Below, piece by piece: positions 9,466 to 22,817 of a stretch of DNA of 64,000 nucleotides (position 1 is the stretch's first letter; each line of letters starts with the position of its first letter). Made by a program: the position numbers and the translations under genes. Source of the DNA: Metarhizium brunneum. Lineage: Eukaryota; Ascomycota; Sordariomycetes; Hypocreales; Clavicipitaceae. The notes beneath the pieces were generated by a model, which saw nothing but the letters and a program-made list of their open reading frames with translations, ran no database searches and was not told the origin of the DNA. The stretch is taken from assembly GCF_013426205.1 (NCBI RefSeq), contig NC_089425.1, positions 2,790,001 through 2,854,000 on the forward strand. Direction: 5' to 3'.

Positions 9466-12400
9466 AGTACTGCCATTTTCACCCGCTTTTGCTTTTTTGC
9501 CTGCCATTACTCCGTACCACTCAGCCAAAGCCACGAAAAGAACAGCAACCCTATCCTGCTTTGATGCGAAGCTGAGCGAACACCTCCAAATGCAGGCAGA
9601 GCCTTGTTCACTCATGCCAATAATCTCGATCAGAGTGGAGCTGGCTGTGAGATGTGACAACGTCATCCATGAGATGCATGGTGATGAATGTTAGAGATTG
9701 GGTTTCGACATTGCTGTTACGAGTAGCGTGCGCAGAATGCAGAATGCAGGAACACGGCAAGACACGTTGGCCCTGTCAGGACAGAAGGGAAAAGGGCAAG
9801 CAGAACAACCAAAGTACATTATATTGGACATAATTTGTTCTCAACTCGCCGCATCTGCAAGCGGCGGTTAACTCGCCATTTCCCTCAAGGACCAAGGCCG
9901 TCATGGCAAGTCACAAAAAGCCGCCTCTCTTGTCTCAACTAAAGCGAGGCGCCGGCAACTGTTGATACAACCTATTTCGGGTGTCGAAGTAATACGGAGA
10001 CACAATAGGAGCCCAAGCATGTTTCTCATGCTTTTTGCTCGTGACGAATATCCAGCAGTCCTCTGTACCCTGGACACAAACAGCTAGCCACCGACTTCCC
10101 TAAGAGTTCTCTCCGCATGGCGATCATTTCGTTTCGCAACCCTTGGCTGGGCTGTTGCGAAAATACACTTCGGATTACCCCGAACTGGCGCAGCCCATGG
10201 CAAGTGCAGAGTAGTATTTGGAGACGGCTGGCCTGGGTGATCAAAAGACTGCTCCTCATATTAAGACAAGAAAGGCTGTTGGACATGAATCTGGGGACCC
10301 GAAGACCAGGGCCACTTAGCTTTTCAAAATAGGCGTGGCACTCGGCAGGCGGGTGCCATCCGCGCGTATGTACGGAGTACATATGCAGGTTGCGCACTGC
10401 CTCTAAGCCTCAAATCTTGAATCCACATTTTGGGAAGGCAGCCTCAGTGCTTATGACAAGATTCTCAAATCCGCCGACCATGATAATACACATATCGGCT
10501 TCAAAAACACGTACAGCATACGGAGTACCCAGCTGCCATCATCCTGTGCATGAGGGCGCTCCGGCAGCAACGAGTGGATCGATCGTTAATGATACTCGCC
10601 ATCTTCAGGACCTCACAATCAGGGGTTCAGCACAACCCGGTTGGGAGTGTCGCAATCTCATCAAGATTGTCGCTCTCTACTATAATTCCGAATGCAGTAT
10701 TCAGTGAGCGAGGGGAGAAGAGAACAGCAACAGAGAGGACGTACATACATAATACATCAGCAGGGTCCGCAAACCCTACCTGGAGACAAGTTCGTTCTCA
10801 GTGGTGGTTTTTCTTCTTCTTATTTCAAGCCAAGGAACGGGGCGTCAGCACGACCATTCAGCCTTCTCGGCCAGTGGCGAGACACCAGACTCTCCCAGAT
10901 CCGTGTCTTCGGTGCCGCCTTCGCTCCTCTGCTCAATTAGGGTAGCAGGCTGATGAAGCCATAGCAGCCTTTTGTACCTGCTACTTTTGAAAAGTGGCAC
11001 GGCACAGTGAGGGCTGTGTCTGAGATCCCTACGGTAGCAATTTGAAATCCAACCTGGCAGATTGTATATCAATGGGGGAGAAGTGAACCTAGACTGTATG
11101 GCAACACGAAAGGAAGAATTGGCATAAGTGGTCGGCCACTGCAGCAATTGACCTCGAGGATGAGCGGCAGACGATCGCTTCGGGCTTCAACTAATACCAG
11201 TAGTGCTACTGTCGGGAAGTGGACACAAATCCCAGACAATATCGCACAACTGTGGTTACTAGTTGACAAGAGGGCCTAACAAACTTGCAAAAACCCTACA
11301 TAACAATCCATCGCTAGACTCTATCCGCCAAGGTTGTACTCAGTATTATTTTATATACTGTATAATGCGCTGGAAGCCTCGCAGCATTGAATTTTGTCGG
11401 GTTGCTGCCATTGTGTCTCCGTCTTGTCTTGCCTGATGATGGGGGACTGGGAGCAGTCTAGCTCACATGAACGCCGCAACCTGCAGCCAGGAGCAACCAG
11501 GGTTAACCATTCAGCTGGTTTGCTGCCAGAGTCTGTCTACCTAATCCCAGGCGCGCAGCGCCCCTCCCCCCCTTTATAACAGGCAATCTACGGAGTAGTT
11601 CCGCGTTGTCATTTGGCCCTCGGACTGCGGTGCCGGGTTCGGACTGCTGGAAGCGTATAATTCAAGGTCAACGAGTTGCGTATCCACAGGCACAATCATA
11701 ATCTTGACTACGGTTCTAGCATAGGCCCTCTGGACTGGCGTCTTTAGATTTCCTACTTTGAAACAGACAAGAAGGGTACTCTTGTAATAAAGTATTACCC
11801 AACAACACAAAGGCTCAACAACGAGGCTCCCTTCCGCGCACGGTCGACGCTACTAGGATTGTATTGGACAAGACAAACATGCGGGCATCCTGGCTTTACC
11901 TATCGACGGACCAGGGCAGGACGTTGTTAATGCTTACCCCTAACCAACTCATCACGTTGGATACCCACGGCATTACAAATACAAGTGGGATAAGCCAGAT
12001 ACCACGGGATGTATTTGGAGTCCCCTGACAAGGAGTTTGAGTGAGTACGATTATACGGAGTAATAAAGATTGCTTCCTGCACCCGTGCAATACAGTGTCG
12101 CGAGAAGGCGGACACACAAATACTCTTTCTGGTGTCTGGGCGCGCTTTGGCCTGGATTCGGTAATTACCGACCCAAGACACTGCTAGGCGTGTGGGTGCC
12201 ACCTGTGACAGAGAGGGGTTGAGCTGCTGGGTACGGAGCAAGGCAGCCAAGAATGATAAAATTCGAGATGATTTATGACGGAAACTGGCGCAGGCGCTCG
12301 GCAGATTTCCCAGTGGATAAGACCCTTCACAGCAACTCAACAAGGTCCGACGCGGATAGAGTGGATGAGCTGATGAAGACGAAAGACCAGCCATGTTTGA

Positions 12401-15400
12401 CTGAGCCGCATCCTGCATGAGCAATTGTTCCAGGGGCAATGACACTGCTCCCAAGGCGACGGACAGGTGATCACGGGGGGTGAATGCCAGTCCTTCTGAA
12501 GCGAATTGGAAAACCGGGATCCAATAGGCGCGGGCCAGCATTGATCAAAATGCGACTTCGTGACCTCGCGAGCAAGGGTTGATCTGTCGCTTGGTATCTG
12601 TGCATGGAGACACACTTTTATCCTTTTGAAGGGAAACGGGATTGGATGTCACCGTTAAAGTGGTCCACTGACGTACCCGGTGACTTCATGGCTGGGTGTC
12701 ATCTTGCATACTACATACTCCGTACATATCGCGTTGAACCCCGGCGCCTGTGGTTCTTTCCGGAATGCCGACGATTTCGGATCTTCTTTCCACGGAGTTT
12801 GTGTGGCAATTGGATTTGTGTCGTGTACGGAGTACGGACTCTGCAGTATTTGCTGCTGTTTTGGCGTTTATGCTAGTCGGCAGAGACTAATCAACATGTC
12901 GAGTATTTTCCGCAGCCCACCCCCGCCCTTCCAAATGGCGTCCTCGAGCCGTCCCTCGCAACTTTTGTCAAGTGGGATTACGTTTGGAAACCTAATCACT
13001 GATGGCTCGGGCCGCCAGTTGGCCGACAGCTAAGTCGTTGGGAGACTCCTCGGATGGGACCACGTGCCAGGCTATTCCCATGAAGGACTGGCGTAGCCTT
13101 TCGGAAATGTTTGACGTCCCCAAATGCTGGTTCTTGTGTGTAGGTCTGATGCTGCAGGCTTCCGTTCCGTGCCATAAATCATTTGACCGACACAACAAAA
13201 GAACCTTGGCAGAGACCCCGGTCTAGTGCACCATACACTCTGATAAAGTGGCTCGTCCACATAGTCGCTGACGGGTAGTAGTTCAAGTGCTTGAGGGCGG
13301 CGAGAGTGTCGTACGCCAGCAGCATGGCATTGCCTCCCTTACACAGCTGAGTCATGATGCATGCGTCTTGTCGTTTGGCTAGTTTACACATCTTGAGAGT
13401 GTCAATGCTTGCTTGCTCCCGTTGTCGCGGAGCTTAATAACTTACAACACTACCAGTAGCAGTACTACTGCAACACATGCAGATCGCCTGTGCATGCCGG
13501 AATGGTCTGACGTTATTGTAGAATCTGAAATCCGGGGTGCGGCATGACGTGACACAACGGTTGCGCTCATAAAAATGGCTTGAGCACTTGAGCAGCCCAT
13601 AACGAGACAAGGCATTCGATAGCATTGCACTTCTTTTTGCAAGGCAGCTACAACGGCAAACAGCACACGGTAACCCTGGGTATATGTATGTATCATGCGT
13701 AATTTCCGCGGCTTTTAACTTGGCAGAGTTGTTGCAATTACTTCGGTGGCCCTGCATCCACCATGTCTGCAGCGGTCAAGACTATGTACACGATCTATGT
13801 ACATGCAGGGATTATTGTGCATTCACTGCACTGGCCACGGTGCGCCCATGTTTGAAGAGTTTTCACTTTTTTTTTTAGCTTCGTCTGCATGTCATTGCCG
13901 ATGGCGTACTGATGACTGGACCGTTTGATATATCGACATCAAACAAACAGGCGTACTAGAATTCACACGATCATCCTCAATCAGAGTCGCAAACACAAAT
14001 GAGTTGCACAGTGACACGGCCGTAGCAACCACGACAGACACGAGCTTCCGCAATGGAGTGTCTCATCAGGCATTGGACAGGCTGCGGTTCTATCTGTCCG
14101 GCGTTGATGCGCAAAGGCCTTTCCAGGCCCAACGATACAGGGTCATACTACTTGCCATAAGTTGACCTACGTGTGAAGGACGCATCCAAGACACCATAGA
14201 AGCATCAGGAGCACAGCAGTATTTAGGCTAGCACGCGTCGCCTTGTTCTGAATCGCCGCCACGGACATGGACTCCGTAAGGCGCCACTCGACACCATCTC
14301 GACGCCACTATGGCACTACCACCCCTTCCGCACACAAGGGTGCATCAATGTGTCGGCTGATAGAGGGTGGTGAGATACATAGAAGAGGCCCCCAAGTGTG
14401 CCGCTCCGAGGTATCCAAAGCGGAATCGAAAAAGCGCGGTGAAATGCTCTTTGCACAAGAAGACGAATCTCCCGTCGGGCGGTGGCCGAGCGACGACCAG
14501 GCGGTCTAACAGAAGCTAGTGAACCCCCCTTCCCCCCAGCGTCAAGGGATCGACCAGGTCAATTTGCTTCTGTTAAGGTTCTTGGGCCAATACCGTGTTT
14601 GGAGAGCGTATATCCCGTACTTGGCAATGCCTCTTCGGCCCTGTGGCCAGCTCTAGCCAGCCTGACGTACCGTCGACATGCACCTCACCGCTCCAGTGGT
14701 GCTGGTTTGCAGCGGGGAGGCAGGGAGTCATTCTTTTGTCGGGATCAATATTCGATAAACGAGCATGTACAATGTTGAAGCGGCGCTTGTCAGCTTGTCA
14801 GGGACGTTGATATCGTTGCACGTAGCCTATCGTGACGGCGGCTGTAGTCACCGCTGCTTGATTCCAGCTGGGAGGACCCGTGCCGAGATGATTGGAGTTT
14901 TGGAGACAGCAGCAGTGGCAAATGGGCACCAAGAATGGCAAGGTATCACGGACACACTATTGGCAAGTTCGGAAGACGTAGGTATTTTCTTCCAGCATGG
15001 TCGTTTGGGCCGTCGTCCGGCCCGGACGTGTCTATCCCATCCTCCCGCCAAGTGCGCCAAGCAGTGTCCTGCTTCCGAGTCTTTGGTTGACGAGCATGGT
15101 GACGGATGAGAACGAACCTGTACATATGTATGGTGGTCGCGCGCCCGGGCTCCTGGCCGGCACCAGACGCAAGGGTCAAGTTGAAGATGACGATGGTTTG
15201 ACGATCAATTTGGATTTATCAGCGAGGGCAGCCGCCTTGAATGCTACTCTGGCGCATATCATTACTTGCTCTATGCAGGCACTGGGTCAATGTCCATGAA
15301 GTCGAGATTGTTTTGCGCCCAAGTGCTGCAAGCGCAGTGACCTGTACAACGGTGCCAGGCGCTGCAAGTGAAAGTGACTGAACAGGGGCCGGTTTGGATA

Positions 15401-16481
15401 ACATTGAACGCCCGACCAGACCAGTTGACGGGACTTGTTGTTGGCCGTTATCTGCCTTTGTAGCTTTAGAGCTGCCGGTGCCGGTGCCGGTGTCTATGCC
15501 AACCAGCAATTGACATTTAAAGAGCTGACAGATGAGGCCCAACTCCAGGCAGGCTGCAGCAGCGGGTTATTCGTCACGGCAGTCGCAGGACACGCAGATC
15601 CGAGTCTGGTGCATCAGAGAAGATTGAACATGGAGCCAGGCGCTTGAGCAGATGACGCATCGACGGGCCCTGCGGATAATTCCGTATTATCGCATTCCAG
15701 CTTTGGCTAAAACGCCAAGGCGGCCGCGCACTTGGGCAGCGAGAGCGAATTTTGATTTGCATTGTCCAAGCACCAGTTGAGCTCGCAGGCCGAACCATGA
15801 CATCACATCAATCACATTGACATCCATTGCTGGCCCGCTGGCTACTTGCTACTCTACCAGACTCCGAGGCATGTCCGGACCGTGTTAAGTGAGGCTCCAT
15901 GTCTTTTCTGACGCACGAACCTCCAGACGTCGTGGGCATCACCAAACTGCGGACTCGTGTGGGTAGACATGCAGGACATGGGGGGGATATGCTTTAGTGT
16001 TTGGTAGTTTGGTAACTTGCCCCGTGTGCCTGCTTTGGAGGTAGCAGCCATGTGCAATTTCTCCGTACATGTACGTACGCAGGTGTTCTGGACGCATGTC
16101 AGTCATTGCTTGCTTCTACCCGTAGGTCTGGTCCATGATGACTACGGAGAACCCAGGTAGTAGTATTGAATCGACTCCAGGGCTACCGAGGAGGGGCCTC
16201 CCCTCGACCTCTCTGCTCGGCCGTCGGTTCTCTCGGCCGCCACGCCATGCCAGCTTCCATGCTCTCGATTTATTTTCTCGTCGCTGGTTTTTGCATCTGG
16301 TCCGCGTGGAGCGTGGAGCAGCAAGTCACTGGTGGTGCTAGTAGTACTACGTAGTACTAAGTAGTTAGAGTATTTAAGTAAAGTACTTGACTTATGTATA
16401 AGGTACATGTACCTGGATGGGGTTGGGGCACGGAGGCCTGGAGCATGGCTGGGGGAACATTGAATGGAGCATCCCTCTCGA

Positions 16482-16499
16482 GTACTCCGTACGGAGTAC
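16482..16499. repeat. 18-bp perfect palindrome of the dispersed element
   Basis: GTACTCCGTACGGAGTAC reads identically on both strands. It is the most complete head-to-head form of the TACGGAGTA element in the window. The DNA just upstream (16340-16420) is rich in related AGTACTT/GTACATGTAC strings. Confidence 0.75.
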
Positions 16500-16944
16500 G
16501 TACTTAAGTACCTGGGCATATGCATTGAAACCGCCTGGAGAGCCACGAGGCACCAGTTAACCTCATCAATGTTGCCAATCACTGCTGGCTACGACAAGGA
16601 CTCCGACCTTTCCATTCGGCCCCTGACCCCGCAAGCGCCATATCCGAATCCCAGGCACGGGCTGTCGATGGGGAGAATGCGACGAATGAAGCAGGTCGAC
16701 GATGGTGGCTCAGGTGGACTGCAGAGGCCACGGCCAGGTCCAGCAAGGTTCAGAATTTGCCAAGGTCACGATATACATATGTACATACACACAGCTCGTT
16801 GCTGGCGGTAGTCTGTATGTATGTACGTACATACACATCACAATGCACATGGTATTGCTACTCCGTACACTTTGGCACTAACAGTTGAGTCTTGTCTGAT
16901 TCTAGTTGCCCAAACAGGTGTCCGGCAAAGCGACCATACATACA

Positions 16945-16962
16945 GTACGGAGTACGGAGTAC
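16945..16962. repeat. Direct double copy of the TACGGAGTA element
   Basis: GTACGGAGTACGGAGTAC: two copies in the same orientation sharing a GTAC. Confidence 0.7.
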
Positions 16963-17000
16963 AGTACACCCATCAGCCGGGAGGGGCGTGTCGCATGGAC

Positions 17001-19094
17001 CAGACATTTCATCGTCATCTCGAGAACGTTCCTCACGAGATGGCCCACGCCCCCAACCACCCCCCAGTCTCGTCTGTATTAACGCCGCTCCATCCACCCC
17101 GGCCCGTGGGCCTTGATTGAGGCACTTCAAGCCTTTGCGAGACCCCTGCTGGAGCTGGCTTGATGATGATGAAGAGACCAAGAGAGAGAGAGAGAGAGAG
17201 AGAGAGGCCAAGCTGGGGACGAGGACCAGGGGACTTGCGAGTGGCTCTCTTTTCTGCTCGGGGTCGAGGGGATATGCGCGCGAGCGACACACACAGAGAG
17301 AGAGAGAGAGAAAGAAAGGGAAGAGAAAACAGAGACGAGCGCGATATGACTTGGTGCTTGGTGTTCCGTAACAGAGCAGAGCTTGTGCCAACACCACCAT
17401 CTTTCAGGCAGGCAGATTTTACCTGACCGTCTTTTCCTTTCTTTTTCTCTTGTATACATACGGAGTACTCGGTGTTTCTTCTGGAGCAGAGAATCACCAC
17501 GTTCCTGGCTGGCCAACACCGTTCCCAGCCCGATTGCTGGACCAGGACATCCCTTGCAAAAGCTTGGTCTTTGGTAGAAGTTTGCGATCCCTTGCTCGAC
17601 CTTCGGACCTTTGCCGGCCAGTCGCCTGCCTGGGTGATACAGCACACCTGGGCTCAAGTCTAGCCTCGCCACCACACCTTGCAAGTTGCAAGCAACTGAC
17701 GGAATTGCATCTTGGCCGCGCCGCACACCGTTGTCTGGTTGTGCAACAGATCCGCCGTACAGTACGTCAACGTGCGGTAGTACCGAGTACGGAGTCCGGG
17801 CCACAGAACAGAGTCTTGTGGCTTGGTGCCTGTGTCGCTGCCTCTGGCGTCTGGAAGTCTTGGACGCAGCCATCGATCCCATCAACGGCGCACAGCATCG
17901 TTGCGTCCAGCGCCAATTATCCCGTGTCCTGCGCGTAACCAGACGTACAGAGTACTGCTCGGTACAGTTGGGCAGGGCACCTCCAACGGGTCACCAGCAA
18001 GCATTAAAGAAAGCATCGAGCCAGCAGCGCCGCCAGCGCAAAAGCAACGTCGAGTCGCACGCTGGTTTGCGCATCTGGTGGCCTGTGTCTCCTGCCCGTG
18101 TTGGTGGTTGGTGGTGGTGGTGCTCCCCTTGGACTTGGGACGGGTGCTACGACGTACGTACATACAATACTCATTGTGCATGCAATCACCACACGGTTGT
18201 GTTGTATGTACTCCGTACTCTGTACTCCATACTCCCTACACCAGCTCCAGACACTGGAGGCGACTGCAGACTGCAGAAGATTTGCAGACCGCAGGACGCA
18301 ACCCGCACACATCTCCGCGCCCCACTTCCGTCTAACTCGAACCTCGACTCGACCTGCGCGCTTCCTTTTCCTGGATAGCTCCAACTTGTGTCTTCGGCAT
18401 CCAACCGTCTCTGCCCAACTGCTGGTCCAAGTTTGCCAAGTTGCCTCGCCTTGCCTTGCCGCGTCTCGGCCTCAGCCCAGGGTCGGTGCTATCTTGCCTC
18501 TGTCAACGAGCCTTTTGCCCGTTGCTTCTGCCTCGCCATCGCCAGTGGTCGCCATCCAGAAAAGCTACTTACTCGTCCGGACCGGGAGCGACTCATTCAC
18601 CCATCTATGTCATCATAGCTCGCCAGACCAAAACGTAGTGAGGCAAGAGGCCAGCCGGTACATACACACATGCTGAAGCACTGAGCGCGCACGCATCAGA
18701 CCGGACCAGACCAGACCAGACATTAGACACTTCACAACTACTACGCTCACACGCTCACACACCACACGTATACGTTGGTCCAACGCGCGCCTCTTCGTCC
18801 ACACACCCCATGTCGACCATTGCTCCTTGACTCCCGATGTCCAAGACCCAGTTGTAACCGACAGACTACACTTCAGCTTTCCGAGCCTCATCGGTTTCCC
18901 AAGTCCCTCGGTGCGCCTTGGGTGCGTCTTGGTGCTCCTTGGAGCTTCTCCCCGGGGCTGGTGCCGGGGCCGGGTGCTCGTTTTGTTATTTCGCCCTCAG
19001 CCCATGGAAGCTGGGCCTTTCCGGTCCCTTGCCTCACCATCTGCTTCGTCCCTGACATGTCTTTGTCCCGTGGCTGTACTTAGAACGCACAAGC
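17001..19094. promoter_or_regulatory. Upstream region and probable long leader of the Zn(II)2Cys6 gene
   Basis: About 2 kb directly upstream of the regulator start codon. It holds two GA microsatellites, element copies at 17459, 17788 and 18208, and pyrimidine-rich DNA from about 18340 to 19090 of the kind seen in long fungal 5' leaders. Several upstream ATGs are present but none opens a convincing protein. Confidence 0.4.
17181..17311. repeat. GA/CT microsatellites
   Basis: Thirteen AG units at 17181-17206 and a second CA/GA run at about 17287-17311. They create spurious serine/leucine-rich ORFs on the minus strand. Confidence 0.9.
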
Positions 19095-22000
19095 ATGGAT
19101 CCGGGACCAAACAGCAAACGTACTCGCTTTGGGTCGTGGTCTGCTTCTCCAACGGCAACTCCCCTTCCTCAACCTCACAACGCAACAACACCACGATCTC
19201 ATCATACTCAAGCTCCCCACCCGCATCCCCCCCCGCCTCCCCCTCCCGTCTGTCACTCGCATCATCACACTGGACCGGGCACATATCAACAACAGTATCC
19301 GCCACGGCCAGCCGAACTCGGATCCGGCCCTCCAGCTTCAGTGCCTATACATGGTCATGCGCAACCTCCTCTTCCTGATCACGACCGGCGACAACACGAT
19401 CAGGAAACCCTTGCTCCCATGCAAGACCACTTTCGCCAGCCGGGCCATCCTCAGCAACAACAGCCTCATCACCCAAGCCAACCGCCGTCACCCGCTCATC
19501 CTGCATATCGTCAATATCCTCCCAGAGACTCGGCTATAAAACGAGAGTCTGGCGAGGATCCGAGGCGCTCAAGCTCGGCTGGAGGACATGCGCCAGACTC
19601 TCTGCCTCATACGCCACATCCCAGCTCAGTCTCGCATCCTCCTCCATCGCACCAACCCGCATCAGCATATCCGCCAGAGGGCCAACAGCGTCATATGGGC
19701 TATGAAAATGGACCTTCGGTGCCTCCCACCCCAGGAGTGTATCGCCCTACCAGCTACCCGCCGCCAACGCCGACTCACCAGACTGCTTACGAGTCCCATG
19801 CAAGCTATCCTCCAGCCACAGAGCCCTTCTACGGCGTATACACATCGTCTGCCGCTTCAAAGAAGAAGAACACGAGAGCATCGCAGGTAAATGTGATCCC
19901 TGCTACGCTTTCGTTGGATATGAGATTGTGAATGTACCTGCTAACCTTGGGCAACGACGTAGGCTTGTGATCAGTGCCGACAGCTCAAGGCCAAATGCGA
20001 CGAGACAAAGCCCTGCAAGACATGCCGCGATAAAGGAACAGAGTGCCGGTACCGCGATCCGGTACCCAAAGCGTATGTGTTGCAGATGTCGACCTGTCCA
20101 ATGGACAATCAGGACACTAACCCAGAAATCACAGGACCGATAAGGCTCAGGCCGATATTCTCGAGGGCATTACCATGCTCCAGCACAGCCTTTCCAGCTT
20201 GGTGGAGCAAGTTGGGCGTATGGACAGCCGGATGACCAAACTAGAAGCTTCTGTCGGCGGTCATCCCAACGGTAATTTGGTCAAGATGGACCCTGCTGCA
20301 GAAGAAGAGCAGCTCAAAGCGCTGCGAAGAAGCCCCTTTGGCGACGAATCTGAGACGGCGCATCAGTTTTACAGCAGCGGCACTAGTCGTGATTTCTTAG
20401 ATGCTGGTGCCGAGCGTGCGCCCCTGGAAATGATGGCCGAAGATGAGTTGGAGGCAGAGCCAGGGCCGCCAGTGCCTCCCGGAGAGCCTGCGATTCCCAT
20501 CAACCATACTACGCTTGCTGGGTTGCTTCTGGACTGGCCGTGTATTAGTGACATTGTTAAGCCACACCTGGAATCTGAGGGTATTCGACATATTACGGAG
20601 TATCCCATCAGTCACGAGCAAAACCGCGGTGTACTCATTGTATACGGTCGTGGCGAAGACGCGCATCCTTCGCGGCATTTGAGGGAAATTACAGACCACG
20701 GCCAACTTGACATGGGAGACGAGTCCTCCGATACAGCATCTCCGTCCCCTGCTGCTGATTGGGGACACCTCGGTGGACTGAGCCCTGCTGACCAAGTGGT
20801 AGAGTATAAGGGGGGTGTCTTGGCGAGTGATGGAAACCCCGATTTCTCCGAAGAGAAAGTTTGGGCCTACGTGAGGAGTTTCAAAGATCATATTTTAAAC
20901 ATGCATCCAATCATTCAACCCCAAGTACTCAACGACTGGGTACAACATTTCTTGAACACCTTGCCATCAAGGTCAACATATTCAAAGTTTCACAAGCCTT
21001 CGAAAGGTGCCTTCGCGGTAGGTAGCATAACCCCAAATATGGTCACGGAGATGGCAGGATCGAAGCGCAAAAGGTCACCTGTACCGGAAGGATCCGAAGT
21101 TCCTGCAACGCCGACCACGGGGAAATCTGGCAGACCCGAGAGATCAATACATAATGCACTTGTTCTCACCATTCTCGCCTTGGGCAAAATTTGTATGCAC
21201 AGAGACCGAGTTTACGATGCCGTCCATCAGGTTGATCCTTTGCCTCATGGGAGTCCGTCCGCTCGGAATGGAATTCCACCGTCTCCCAGCCAGGGTTCAC
21301 CCCCGAGCATCTCATCCCAGTCTCTCTCATCAGGGGGTCTGGTGGCGTCCCCGAAGGAAGCAGAGCGAGGATTACAGAGCAGGCGGTCATCGATTCATGG
21401 TGGGAGTACAGGGACATCAAGAGGCAGCCTCGGATTGAAGAAGAACTACGAGGCTATTCCGGGCTTGGAGTACTTTGCGTTTGCCACAGACATACTCGGG
21501 AATCATACAGGCGCCTATAAAAACATGAAGAACATCTACGCCTTGATTTTTGCTGGACTGTACCACGGGCAACTTGCCCGTCCGATGGAAAGCTTTGCGT
21601 TTATTCATCAGGCTAGCCACAAGTTGCAGGTTATCATGAGACCGTAAGTTCTGTTGCAGGAACCAAGACAGGGGAGGAAAAAAAAAATGGGCAGTATCGA
21701 GCTAATTATGGTTTGCAGGAGCCTGGATAAGCTGCGTCGAATCAAGACAACAGATATGTCAATGATACAAGAACCGAAGTATAATCAACTGGCTTTGACC
21801 TTTTGGACTTGCTTGCAATTGGAAAGCGATCTCATTGCAGAGCTGCAACTTCCTCCTTCTGGATTACTCTCCTATGAAGAAAATATGCCGCATCCAAACA
21901 TGAGCTTGTTGAGTGGATTTGACCAGAGAGTCCTCGACAGTTACTTGGCGCAATTGTATCTTCGAACGCACTTGAACAGCATCCATCGCATGTTTTACGC

Positions 22001-22817
22001 CCCAGACAAGATTATTAAGGAAGCAGAATCAAAGGAGCTAGACCCCAAGTTCAACAATGTTGGATTAGTCGCCGATGCTGTGTCAAACATGCAGTGGGTT
22101 GCGCGGAGTTTTGCCTTCAAGGAAGATGATCCCCCGGCAGACGACATTCTCGCGGCCCGACTGCGGGCCAAATATTGGGGCGCACAAGTCATCACATACC
22201 GGCCCTTCATTCGACAGATTCTACAGTGGTCAGAGAAAATGCAAAAGCATCCCTCAAGTCCGAACCTGCAGCCTGTATCGGAATTCCGACAAGGCATCGC
22301 GGCGCCGGTCATCGATCCGTCAGCGAAGTCTCGCAAAGATATTCAACCAATGGTGATCGAATATGCGAAGCGAGGCATCAAAGCGTTGATTGAGAGCACG
22401 CGGGCATTTCACGGTTTGGGATCGGAACGACCAATCATTACTAATGTCTTTGGAACTGCACATGCGTAAGTTTATGATGTCACGGAAGCAGAGACGGTTG
22501 CTAACGAGTTGTCTTTCTTTAGTCAATGGGGAAATCTCTTGGTTCTGTCGGCATGTTTTAGAGACGAGGTGCTCTCCTCAGAGATTGATGCAAGTCTTCT
22601 CATGACGCTGTTTTCCAAAACCATTCACTTTTTAAAACAGTCCAGTACAGCGACGGGTTCTCTCAAAACAGACATGCACATACTGGAAGGCATCCAGCGA
22701 GATTTGTTTCCCCCGGGAGTCGATACGAAGATGACGAGAAGCTTCTCAAGCAGTACCAATTTACAGACGCCAAAACTTCCCATGGCAGCTCCACCGCCCA
22801 TGTCCAACCCCAATTAA
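19095..22817 (+). CDS. Zn(II)2Cys6 transcription factor with fungal-specific regulatory domain (five exons)
   Basis: Exons 19095-19886, 19963-20072, 20135-21643, 21719-22465 and 22523-22817 join into 1150 residues; the introns are 57-76 nt with consensus sites. Residues 1-264 are a Pro/His/Gln-rich disordered arm starting MDPGPNSKRTRF. Exon 2 encodes a canonical binuclear cluster with Cys266, 269, 276, 282, 285 and 292 (spacing 2-6-5-2-6), which should bind CGG-type DNA sites in the nucleus. A short heptad segment at about 316-340 probably dimerises. The fungal-specific transcription factor domain starts near residue 545 (DHILNMHPII) and runs to about 1000, with a low-complexity Ser insert near 700-760. 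The splitting of the zinc cluster from the N-terminal arm by introns is ordinary. I do not recognise a named orthologue, so target genes are unknown. Confidence 0.9.
20594..20602 (+). repeat. TACGGAGTA copy inside coding sequence
   Basis: The only copy I found inside a confidently modelled exon. It encodes Thr-Glu-Tyr (ACG GAG TAT region) in the regulator and may be coincidental. Confidence 0.5.

Larger units (their letters stand above)
5881..17000. other. Long gene-free stretch rich in TACGGAGTA elements
   Basis: About 11 kb without a supportable gene. ORFs here are short, lack family motifs, overlap on both strands and often run through the TACGGAGTA element. Copies of that element lie at 6029, 6237, 6528, 6863, 7289, 7944, 8337, 9260, 9452, 9508, 10370, 10519, 11589, 12054, 12716, 12825, 16482, 16859 and 16945. 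No recognisable transposon ORF, LTR pair or tRNA was seen. It may be distal regulatory DNA of the downstream regulator gene or decayed sequence. Confidence 0.55.

Noticed and set aside
11927..12541. 204-codon minus-strand ORF
   Set aside because: No motif, mixed hydrophobic and charged composition, and a dispersed element copy at 12054 inside it; length alone is not enough.
16858..17885. Serine/leucine-rich ORFs on the minus strand
   Set aside because: The Leu-Ser runs come from the GA microsatellites, and the flanks resemble no protein family.
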